Of a stretch of 53,676 bases of DNA, positions 14,879 through 25,800 are shown piece by piece (the stretch's first letter is position 1; each line of letters starts with the position of its first letter). The notes below the pieces were generated by a model, which saw nothing but the letters and a program-made list of their open reading frames with translations, ran no database searches and was not told the DNA's origin. The stretch comes from Clostridia bacterium (GTDB lineage: Bacteria; Bacillota_A; Clostridia; Oscillospirales; CAG-272): positions 1 to 53,676 of the forward strand of contig JAGBRZ010000150.1 in NCBI GenBank assembly GCA_017632155.1, written 5' to 3'. The position numbers and the translations under genes are program-made.

Positions 14879-16839
14879 TGGCTGATATCAACAAGAAAAC
14901 CGAAACGGCGGCAATCAGTCCGGCGACGGACGAGCAGAAGGTTGCTGCCGTAACACCGACACAGCAGACCGCCACCCCCGTGCAGGAGTCCCCTACCCCT
15001 CCTGCGGGAAACACACAACCTACGACCGCAGCACCGAGCTTTCAGATGAAATCCTTCTCTGCGCAAACAACAGTACCTCGCATGAGTTACGTTGACACCA
15101 CAGAAATGGAAAAGAATCTCAAGCAGATTAACGACGAAGCGGCAAAGCAGGCGAAGCTGAACATCGATGAGGCGACACGCACAACTGCGGACCAGCTTCG
15201 TCAGCAGGAGCGTGAAGCGGCAGCGCAGTATGCCGAACAGCAGAAGCAGATTTCCGCCGAAGAGAAACAGGCCCTTGACAACTCCGCTTTGTATGCTGAA
15301 GCGCGCGGCGATCGCGGCGGGGTTGGTCAGGCGCAGTACAACGCAATACAGGCAAGCGCGGCAAAGAACCGTGCAAGTGTACAGGCCGCACAGACGAAGA
15401 TGTCTTCCGACGTAAATCGACAGATCGGAGATCTTCGTCGTCAGGGTGAATATCAGAAAGCGGAAGCACTTCTCACCTTGAGTCAGCAGTACCTGTCTCA
15501 ACTGAACCAACTTAAGCAGTGGGCGGCTGAGATGAATATGTCTGTTGATCAGGTAAACCTCTCCATCGCACAATGGGAGAAGGAATTTGCAATGGCAGAA
15601 GCAGACATTACGGGCGCATACAACGGAAGTCCCACAATGGCGGCGCAGCAGTTTAATTGGCAAAAGGCAAAGTACGAAGACGAGACGGCTTATAACCGTG
15701 AGCAGGATGCACTCCAGAACGCTCGATACGATGAAGAGGTAGCAAGAGAAGCCGCATCTGCGCTTGAGAATCGCGGATGGACAAAGCTCGACGCGGGTAT
15801 CGTGCCGAGCGCAGAAGAGCTGCAGGCTCTCGGCATTACGGCTGAACAAGCGACGAGTTACATCGCCGCTGTCAAAGAGGCCGCGGCGGCTACCGAAAAC
15901 CGACAGAATCAATCCGCTTTGGCAAACAATGGTTGGACAGCTCTTGATGCAGGCATGATGCCCTCCGCCGCACAACTCTCCGCGATGGGCGTTACAGCAT
16001 CCGCTGCGCAGGGATATATTGATGCCATGAACAAAGCGAAATCCGCTGATGCTGCGGCCACCACAAAGAGTGAACTTGCCGCACAAGGTTGGAAGTCCTT
16101 GAACGCAGGTCTCATACCTTCTGATGCGCAGCTGAACGCGATGGAGGTTAAACGCTCCGACGTTGAGGCTCTGCTCAAGGGTCTTACCGAAAGCGCAAAG
16201 GAAGACTACGCCGGGCTGTTTGAGGCCGCAGCAAAATCCCCCTCTCCCGCAAACTACATCGCAAGCCATTACAAGGAATACGGTTTCTCTTCTAAGGAAG
16301 GCCTGCTTGACGCTTTTGATGATTGGGAACCTGAAGAGAAGACGGGTGATGATGTCGGCACAGAAGAGACCGAGAAGGTTTCGCTGGGTGTTATGGATCC
16401 GTCTACAGGAAAATATATTCCTCGCGAAGACACAAGCATTGCATCCGTGACCACAGACCGCAACGGCAACACCGTTTATATGATGAGGGACGGCCGCCGA
16501 CTTGTTGACTATTCGACAGGATCAGCGATGTCCGGCCTTGGAGTGGACGATGCCTTTACAAGAGGGTTAGTAGAAAAGACGGGGGATGATGCCGGAACAG
16601 AAGAAACCGAGAAGGTTTCGCTTGGCGTTATGGATCCGTCTACAGGGAAATATATTCCCCGTGCAGACACAAGTATTGCCTCCGTGACCACAGACCGCAA
16701 CGGCAACACCGTTTATATCATGAGGGACGGCCGCCGACTTGTTGACTATTCGACCGGATCAGCGATGTCCGGCCTTGGAGTGGACGATGCCTTTATAAGA
16801 AAGTTAGTAGAAGAGACGAAAAATGAACAGGGGGCGTAA
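14878..16839 (+). CDS. Internal virion / ejection protein with two sets of repeats
   Basis: 653 residues, Ala/Gln/Glu-rich. Residues 1-60 are Thr/Pro/Gln-rich and disordered; 60-290 are long helices resembling ejection proteins. Residues 295-430 hold three helical repeats with a common core (GW-x2-LDAG-x2-PSA-x2-L-x-AMG). Residues 485-645 hold two nearly identical 79-residue repeats ending YSTGSAMSGLGVDDAF. It lies before the giant protein, as in podoviruses whose internal proteins follow the tail genes. A role in DNA ejection or in organising the internal core is inferred. Confidence 0.65.
   Translation: MADINKKTETAAISPATDEQKVAAVTPTQQTATPVQESPTPPAGNTQPTTAAPSFQMKSFSAQTTVPRMSYVDTTEMEKNLKQINDEAAKQAKLNIDEATRTTADQLRQQEREAAAQYAEQQKQISAEEKQALDNSALYAEARGDRGGVGQAQYNAIQASAAKNRASVQAAQTKMSSDVNRQIGDLRRQGEYQKAEALLTLSQQYLSQLNQLKQWAAEMNMSVDQVNLSIAQWEKEFAMAEADITGAYNGSPTMAAQQFNWQKAKYEDETAYNREQDALQNARYDEEVAREAASALENRGWTKLDAGIVPSAEELQALGITAEQATSYIAAVKEAAAATENRQNQSALANNGWTALDAGMMPSAAQLSAMGVTASAAQGYIDAMNKAKSADAAATTKSELAAQGWKSLNAGLIPSDAQLNAMEVKRSDVEALLKGLTESAKEDYAGLFEAAAKSPSPANYIASHYKEYGFSSKEGLLDAFDDWEPEEKTGDDVGTEETEKVSLGVMDPSTGKYIPREDTSIASVTTDRNGNTVYMMRDGRRLVDYSTGSAMSGLGVDDAFTRGLVEKTGDDAGTEETEKVSLGVMDPSTGKYIPRADTSIASVTTDRNGNTVYIMRDGRRLVDYSTGSAMSGLGVDDAFIRKLVEETKNEQGA
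16338..16811 (+). repeat. Two tandem 237-bp direct repeats
   Basis: The unit starting near 16338 is repeated with a 237-base offset (GTTATGG at 16390 and 16627), so each copy encodes 79 residues in frame. Copies differ only at scattered positions, many silent, which implies a recent duplication followed by point change, or ongoing gene conversion. Confidence 0.92.
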
Positions 16840-16840
16840 T

Positions 16841-19800
16841 ATGGCGACTGATATCGGTGCAAGAATTGACGCTTTTCGTGCAAAGAAACAACAGGAAGAG
16901 GACGAAAAGAAAAAACTCGAACAGGAGCAGCAGCGTAGTGTTTTGAAGGCTGTGGTGGAGAGAAACCTGATGACCCCGACCACGCAGACCACCGGAGCGG
17001 AGACGAAGACGGAAACGTCTTCTCTTCCCTCTGCCCGTGTAACCGTAACACCCTTGTCCGAGACTACACTTCCCTCTTCCCTCCGCAAAACGATTGACGA
17101 AACCGCGAAAAACCTCCCGAAGGTTAGCACCCAGACAACGGAAGAACCGAAGAAGCAGGAGACTCTGAAGCAGAAAATCGAATCTGCATCCAAGGATGTT
17201 TCGAAGGCAGTATCAAAAACGATCGTCCCGAACAAGCAATACGCAGCAACCGACGTGCCGCTTGTACCTTCTCGCGAGAAAACGGACCACAATGTTGGAA
17301 CCTACGCGCTTCAGAATTTCGGTGCGGGCTTTATCAGCGGAACGAGAGCGGGTATTGATGCCGCAGAAAACATTATCGCGGATTTTGCGACAGGCGGTCA
17401 GCGTTCTGCGGAAATTAAGAAAATATCCGATTTCTTTCAGGAGAACCCTTCCTCTTATGAAGCACTTATGCGCGGCGAAGGAGTCGATAAGACCATCGCT
17501 ATTGCAAACATTGCAAAGCAGGCGGGGGTTTCCGCGAAATCCGTTGAGGCGTTTAAGACACAGAACCAAAGCAATTATTACAAGCAGGATGCCGACAAGT
17601 GGGCCAAAGAAGAGGATATTGGTGCGGTTACCAAATTTATCTTTGGCGATGCGGCATATCAGGTTGGTATGCAGGCACCGGGCATGATGCTCGGCGCGGC
17701 TCTTCCGACGAGCTCCGGCACTTCCCTTGTTGAGACTGTCCGCGATTCTGTTTCGGGTAAATCGGGCAAGGCTTTGGTAGATGCTCTTGGAAAAGGCTTT
17801 ATCAAGGGTGTCGGAAATGCGGCCAAGGGTAATGCAACCACATGGCTTATGGCGGCTAATTCAGCGGGAAGTAAATTCTTTGAGAATCAGATGACCTATG
17901 GCGACGAAGGTTCTGTTGCGCGGAATCTTCTCGACTCTGCGGCAAACGGCTTCTTTGAATCCTTTACCGAGGGTATTGGTGGATTCTCTGATGTGCCGAC
18001 CATCGGAAAATTCTTTGACACACGAACAGGAAGCAAGGCGGGCACGATTCTTCGCAGCGCGACAAAACTTTTGCTTGGTGCCGCCGAGGAAGGCCTTGAG
18101 GAGGTCCTCAACGTTCCGCTGTCCGGTGTTGCCGATAAGCTGACCGTCGATCCTGATAAGAAGTGGTTTGGTGAAGGCGGCATTTTTGACGGTAAGGAGA
18201 TGCTTGTATCAGGTGCTCAGGGCGCGCTGATCGGCGGTCTCATGGGTACGGTTGCAACATCCGCTACCGTTCTCGATGCGCTCGGCAAGGCAAACACCAC
18301 AAAGACAGGTGATGTTACGACCATCGGCCTTACCGCAGAGACGATGAATCCTGCGGAGATTAAAATCGCAACGGATCTTTTGAACCGCGAATCCGAGAAA
18401 TACGGAATCGAGAAGCTCGATGCGAAAAAGACCACACCCGAAATGCTTGAGGATCGGGCGGCTCTTCTGCTTGACGCGGCACGTACCGCTTATAACGAGG
18501 ATCTGCTCTCCCGAAAGAACGAACTTATCGATAGCGGCCTTGCCGCGCCCGTTGGATCGATGACCGAGGCTTATGCACGAAACCTCGATGCCCGTCGGGA
18601 CACCGTTACAGCGGAGGAGCTGAACAGACTGATCGGCTTTGAGACAGCACGCATCAAAGCAGTCGCAGACTCGATGCCGAAGCAAGAGTCCCCTGCCCCG
18701 TCGCAGACCAAGGCTCAAACAGAAGAAGCGGCAGTACAGGAGGAAATCAAGTCCGAACAGACACAGCGCAGGATCGTATCCGAGGCAAACGACGGTGCGA
18801 CTGTCGCGACAGACCTTGCCCTCCGTCTGAAGGAACTTGCCCCGAAGGCAAACCTGAAGACCACGCAGAAACTTGCAGATGTCGTTCGTATGGTTCAGCA
18901 GGGTCAGATGCCGAATAAGTCCTATAACGAAGCGTTAAACCTTCTTAAGAGTGACAAGGTGCGATATGCGGTTGAATCTGCTTTGAACGTTGATGCGGAA
19001 AACCCGATTCACATTGACGCGCAGAACGCAAAAACGATACGCACTTCCCTTCAGCAGATTTCCGATTCTTATATCCACCTTGCAAATCAGGCTGAACTTG
19101 ATAACCTTTCCGATCGTATCGCTGATGTAGTCGCGACCGAACGCGATGTAAACGCCCCGAACGCTGATGCGAACGCGATCAATACTAAAGCGAACACGAT
19201 CACATCTGATGTAAACGCGCCGAACGCTGATGTGAACGCGATCAATACTGAAGTGAACACGATCACTACTGAATTGAACGCTGATGTGGTACGCGCTCCG
19301 AGTGATTCGATCACCGTTGGGGACCGCAAAATTACCCGTGCAGAATTCGTCCGTAATTACGGAGCAGAACTCGCGAAAGAGGGAAGAGCGGCAGACGATG
19401 TGTTCGATAATTACATCAGAGCCGAACGCGATGCGAACGCAATCACATCTGATGTGAACGCGAGTGAACGCGATGCGAACGCTGAAGCGAACGCGATCAA
19501 TACTGAAGCGAACACGTCTGAACGTGATGTGAACGCGACACGTTTACACCGTTTGTACAACACCGAAAAGCCCCTCACCGAGATTCAGCGTACTTCTATA
19601 GAAGCACTTGACCGACTCGCATCTGCGATTAACGTCGACATCTACCTCTACGACTCCACCGAGACCTCCGCATATGGGGACTCCAGCGGTCGGTATGAGG
19701 TACAGTCCGACCGGGTCTACATCGACATCAACGCAGGATCGCAGTATGAGGGTACGATTCTTCGCACGGCAGGGCATGAACTTGTTCATTTCATTAAGAG

Positions 19801-22800
19801 ATGGTCTCCCGATGAATTCAGAAAACTTTCAAGCTTTGTCGAGAAAACACTTGTGGACTCCGGCGCAGATATCTCGTCTCTTGTTTCTGACAAGATTACA
19901 CAGGCGGCAGAACACGGCGCGACAAGGACAAAAGCGGTTGCGTACGAAGAGGTCATCGCCGATTCCTGCGTGAGTGTTCTCACCGACACGGATGCTTTGG
20001 CGGAACTTGCACAGACCGACCGCGGACTGTTTGACCGTATCATGGATTTCTTCCGTGATTTTATCGACCGAATTCGCAGCGTATACGCCGATTACAAGCC
20101 GACCACCGATGCCGGTCGCATCATGGCAGAACAGACACAGGATGTTCTTGACCGTCTGTCCTCCGCTTATTCCTCCGCGCTGATTGCCGCAGGAGAGGCT
20201 CGAACCGAAGCGCAGAAGCTGCTTTCAGGTGAGCAGAGCAAGCTGTCCGAGGCGAAGACCGAGGGAGGGGAAGTGCTGCTCGACTACCGTGCCATCAAAG
20301 CGGATTTACCGAAATACCGAGAGATGCTTACGGCCTACGGCGGCATGACGAGTGAGCAGATTGACACGCTGTTTGAAACGCTTGACAAGACCCTTGATAT
20401 TGTCAGCAAGAATCTGAAAGCACTCGACTATGGATACGAATCTGATCTATCCGAGCAGAGACCGTTCAATCCTGTTAAGCCGAACTCCGATAAGCTGTAT
20501 AAGTTATCCATCGACTTCTCGACGCTGTGCCGCAAGAGAATCCTGCAGGGCATTGTTGCTGAAAAACTTCAGGAGCAGCTGAAGCGACCGCTCTCCAAGG
20601 AAGAAGCGATCGAGGTCAGAAACCGTCTGGTCGAGGTTCAGAAGGAAGGCCGTCAGATCGAGGTTGCGTGTGCGCTTTGCTACGTTGAAGCGGCACGTCT
20701 GAAGACTCCTGCGCAGGTGCAGAAGTTTATGGACAACCGCGCATCGATCATGTACAACTATTTTGCCGAGAACGACCGCGTCACGAAGGACGCGATCAAC
20801 GCGGCAGAACGTCAGAAGAAGACCGAACTGGGTTATGAGCCGACAGCGGCGGTTAAGGGTAAGGATAAAGCGGCTGTCCGTAACGCGAAAGCAGCGGCGC
20901 GAAACACCTATCAGATCACCGATGCGCAGAAGGCAGAGATCGCTTATGCGGAGAGCCTTCCCGTAAACGCGTTCACCACAGCGGAGGGACTTTCCGATCT
21001 TGCAAAAGCCCATCCGGATGTGTTCGCGGCGTACGCTGCTGCCGTTCGTGCGGCATCACACTCCAAGGGTTTGGAGGCAGATGTACCGTGGAGGGCAGGG
21101 GACTCCGATGTTATCGGTGACCGCTTGATTTCCTCGATGAACGTTGGCGCAGGTCTTCGCTCACAGTCGTGGTCGGACTTCCAGATTGAGCATCTGCTCG
21201 ACGAGATTGCGATGACCATTGAGATCGCATCGCGCGGCGCAAAGATGCACTCCTACACGAAGGTCCCCGATTATGTCAGACTGCTCGGTCAGACGGGGCA
21301 CATGATCAATATGTCCCTGATCCCGACACAGGACGGTGAGGGCTTTGACGGCGTCGAGGGTATGCCCTATGAGGAGATGCTTGCACTTCGCGACAAGTAT
21401 CCTAACACGGCAGGCAATATCTGCATCGGCGTTACCGACGCACAGATTCTCCGTCTGCTTGCGTCTGATGAGATCGACTACGTTATTCCATATCACAAGT
21501 CGGGTAACTCCAAGGCAACACGTAAACTCTTAAAGATCCCGTCTTGGTCTGACTACGAGGGTATTCAGACGGAGAAGGGCAACGGTGACAAGCCTGTGTT
21601 CGCGGGATGGTTCGATCTCGCGAAGGCACAAGAAACGGCGGCGCGTGAGAACGCAAAGCCCACCGATCCCGCGATGGCAGAGAGGTACGGCGTTCAGTAC
21701 GGCGCGTACAAGGCGATGCAGGAAGCGGCTGATAAGTACCTTGCGCTGTGTGCGGAGCGCGGTCTGACACCGAAGTTTAAAGGCAAGGTCGAGGGTCGCA
21801 CGGTTGACTTCACGACCGATCCGAATTACTGGAAGCTCCTCATCGACCGCAAGATGATCAACCAAATCACGGGTGAGATCATCGAACAGAAGCCCGTTCA
21901 GCCGATCTTCGATGCAAACGAGATTTACGGTGCGGACGGCACAGGCGGTATGCTTGGCAGGGCGGTTGCGAATTATCCGAATCTTGTCGCTGATCGCGAT
22001 TACGCTGTCAACGCGGTAACGCGTGATTTCCTCACCGACCGCGGCATTGCGCCCGATGTCGTTGCAGAGAGAATCACGGAAGCCGCGGAAGAGTTATTTG
22101 AGTATCGTGAGTCTGCGTTGTCCGAGGAAACCGACCGCCGTTATCTCTCTGCTGTTGAATCGGGTGACACCGAAACGGCGCAGAGGATGGTGGATGAGGC
22201 CGCGGCGGAAGCCGGTTACACCATCAAGGCGTATCACGGAACGAACGCGGTGTTCAATGTGTTTGATCCGGGTCTACTTGGAGCGAAGAACTTTGCGGCA
22301 TCTTCTGCATACAAGGGATTCTTTGCAGCAAAATCGAGAGAGACGGCGGAGAACTACACCGGACTCAACAGTGCTGATACGACGCTTGCGATGATGAATA
22401 CGGAATCGCGTGAAGCAATGGAACAAATCAAAGCGAAGTACGGTTACGATAGCGCGAAGGCCGAGTATGAAAAAGCGAAGGAAGCCTTTTTCGACGAATA
22501 TAAAGCGGCTCACGGTTATAAAGAAGCCGTCACAGATATCGTAGACAGTTTCAAAGAATTTTTCCCCGACGCAAACGAAGCGAAACTCAAAGACCTTGCA
22601 AGAAGTTTTGCGTATGACTGGAATACGGCTAATTCTGGGGACGGAAGAAATAACGTAAACCGAATGAACGCGGAATTTGACGAGACGGAAGCGGCAAAAC
22701 GGTTTGAGGAATTCAACAGGCGAATCTTCGACGAATGGGAGCAAACCGAAATCAAGAGACGCGGATATGTTCCAAACGTCAAAGAGCTTTATTTGAAGAT

Positions 22801-25800
22801 CGACAATCCGCTTGTACACGATTTCAAAAACGAGGGCAGGGATGTTGACTTCACCGATCTTATCGACGAAGCGAAGAAAAACGGACACGACGGAGCAATA
22901 TTTCAAAACGTGCAAGACGGAGCAGATTTTGATGATATTTATGTCGTGTTCTCCAACACGCAGCTGAAATCGTCCGAACCTGTTGCCTACGACGACAACG
23001 GAAAGGCCATCCCGCTGTCACAACGCTTCAACGCTGGCAATGAAGACATCCGCTACGAACACCGCGACATCTCCACGACCAAGTCCTTCCAAGATTTCGC
23101 GAAAGCCTACGACGCGGTCTACGGCGAAGGTGCGGCACGGACGATCGTCCGAACCACCGAACAGTTTGATCGCGAACGTGCAAGACAGCGCAAGCGCGAG
23201 ACGACTGCCGCACAGATGGCGAAGCTCCCGGATACGCAGAAGCGGATCGCAGCGGAGATGAAACGCCTTGAAGCAGATCGCCGTCAACGCGAAAAGATCG
23301 AGGCTCTCCAGAACCCCAAAACACGCAAACGCAAACTTACGGCACAGAAAAACCGCGCACAGATGCGTGAGCTTCTCGCGGCGGCGAAGATGAACGCAGA
23401 TGCGCGTGTCGCTGACCAGGCGTACCGTGACAACTACGAGATGCAGCTTCGTCTTGCAGAAGCGAAGCAGCGGGCAGAGGAGCGTCTGAAGCGTGTAACA
23501 ACGAATCTTCGTGTCAACTATGAAGAACAGCTTCAGCGAACCAAGGCGCGTTTCGATGACGAACGTCTTCGCGAGAAGCAAAAACAGTTTGACGCGAAGC
23601 AGCGTTCCGCCGAACAGCAGGAGCGGAAGAAGTACCAGAGCGACATGGCGAAACTGCTTAAGCGTCGTGACGAGCAGATCATGCGAGACAACGCGGAGGT
23701 CCGTGCCGCACAGAAGAATTACGCAAGGGATATTCGCCAGGACCCCGAAGCACTTCGCAACCGCAACAACGAGGCAGTCCTTCAAAAGGCCGCCGAACAA
23801 GATGCGCAGTACCCGACGGTCTACGCCGCACGGCAGAATGCTGCGGCACAGCGTACAGGTGTGGAAGTTATTTCTCAGACCGACGCTACACAGAAAGCCC
23901 CGGTCCTGGAGGGCCAGCCCGGCAGACCGATCTCCGTCTCCGATATCGAGAAGAAGGGAAGCGTCTACGGCAAATCCGCAAAGGAAACGCTTTCCGAGAT
24001 CCCCGGTAAAGCCGCTGACAGGGCCCGCACCGTTTACCGCATGATGGTCAACGCCGCGCAGGGGATTGACAACGTTGCGCAGAAACAGCGCAAAGAAGGA
24101 TTTAACGTCACGGCCTCTGATCTCATGACCTCTGTCCGAAACTCCAAAGATACGGCGGCATACATCCTCACGGATGCGCTGGTCGGCCGAGGAGGTGAAG
24201 TGCTTGGAAAAGCACTTTCGGATGTTATTCTTGTCAAGAAGCGCGGCGGTAAAGTAGACCAAGATCTACAAAGAGTCTATGATGCATATCTGAAGCTTAT
24301 GCACACCGTTGACAGAATGTCCATCGAAGCGAATGCTTTTGCAGAGCTTCAGGACTTCCTTGATAAGCATGAATGGCTTCGCGGGTTGTTCCCAAGCGAT
24401 GCGCCGCAGCCTATCGACACCCGCGGCGGTACCTTCATCGAAAAGATGCTTGGCCGCACAGAAGAGGAGATCACAGAAGCGCATACGGCCGCAAACCTTT
24501 ACAACCAATTCGTGAACGCCAAGAACAAGCCTGTCTACGGCACAGTCGAATATGTTGACGGAAAAGGCCAGAAGCAAGTGCGTGAGATTGACGTTATGAC
24601 TGCGCAGGAGGCGCAGGTCCTGATCGATCAGTATAACGCCGAACAGCCGTGGCTGAAGCAGAAAGCCGAGGAATACTACGAGTGGTGGGACACGTTCATG
24701 CGTGAATGGGCGGTAGGAACCTCTATCACCGCAGAGGACTACGAGGCGATGCACCGTATGTACCCGCACTACGTTCCGACGTACCGTGAGGGAAAGAACG
24801 CAGGGGCGGCGGCGAGCGCAAGAGGGGGTAAAGTCTCGACGAGTGAAGCCGTTAAGCGTGCAAAAGGCGGTGTTTCCGAGGTACGATGGGTGCAGGATAC
24901 GCTCGCTGAGCAGGTCGGCAGGCTTGTTACACTCCGTCGTACGAACGATCTCCTCCTGAATCTTGTTGACACCGGACTCCTCGACGGCAGCGACACTCTC
25001 GGCACAGGCATTCGGATTCGACCGGAGAGCCTTGGCTACGGAGCACTGATGAACGCCGAAGAGCTTGGGGATGACAATGTTATTGCCCGTGCGATCTCAA
25101 ACGAGGGAGGGAAGTATTCCATCTCCGCGTGGGACAACGGTGAGCGTGTTACAGCGGATATTGACGAAGGCCTTTATAAGGCACTGCAATCGCTGTTCCC
25201 GCAGGAAGACACACTTGGCAAACTTACGAGCTTCGGCCGGAAGTTAACCGCTCCGATGAAGGGCTTCCTCACAGGCTACAACCCGTTCTTCGTTGCGCGA
25301 AACGTCGCAAGAGACTTCGGCACCGCGCTGATTCAGACCGAGGGTTCGATGGCAGAATACGCTGCACACTATGCGAGAGCATACAAGTACATCATGTCCG
25401 GGGATTCTCGGTGGAAGGAGTATAAGGCTCTCGGAAACACGGGAAGCCAGCGTTATCGTGATGACGTCGGTCTGGCTAAGTTTGATAAGATTATGACCCC
25501 GAACGCCTTTACCTATGTAAAGAACGCGCTCGGCATAATCGGAGAGACAACGGAAGCGGCAGCTCGATTTGCAGAATATCTGCTTGTCGCTGAGAAGGAG
25601 GGGTTCACCCGCGAAGCAAAGCTTCATGCATCGAAGGCCGCCGCGGAGATCACCACGGACTTCTCACGGTCCGGTGACTTCGGAAGATTCATCAACGCCT
25701 GGATTCCTTACACCAACGCCGCGACACAGGGTGTCGACCGCGTACTGAGGGACCTTACGCTTGGGAAGAAAGCCCTGAACAGACTTGGCCGTGCTGCGGT

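Noticed and set aside
14833..16269. Long - strand frame (478 codons) opposite the internal virion protein gene
   Set aside because: Shadow of the Ala/Gln-rich + strand gene. It lacks a ribosome site and has a Cys/Arg/Leu-rich composition typical of antisense frames.
23018..24262. Long - strand frame (414 codons) inside the giant gene
   Set aside because: Antisense shadow of the coiled-coil part. No start signal, no recognisable domain, and the opposite strand is clearly coding.
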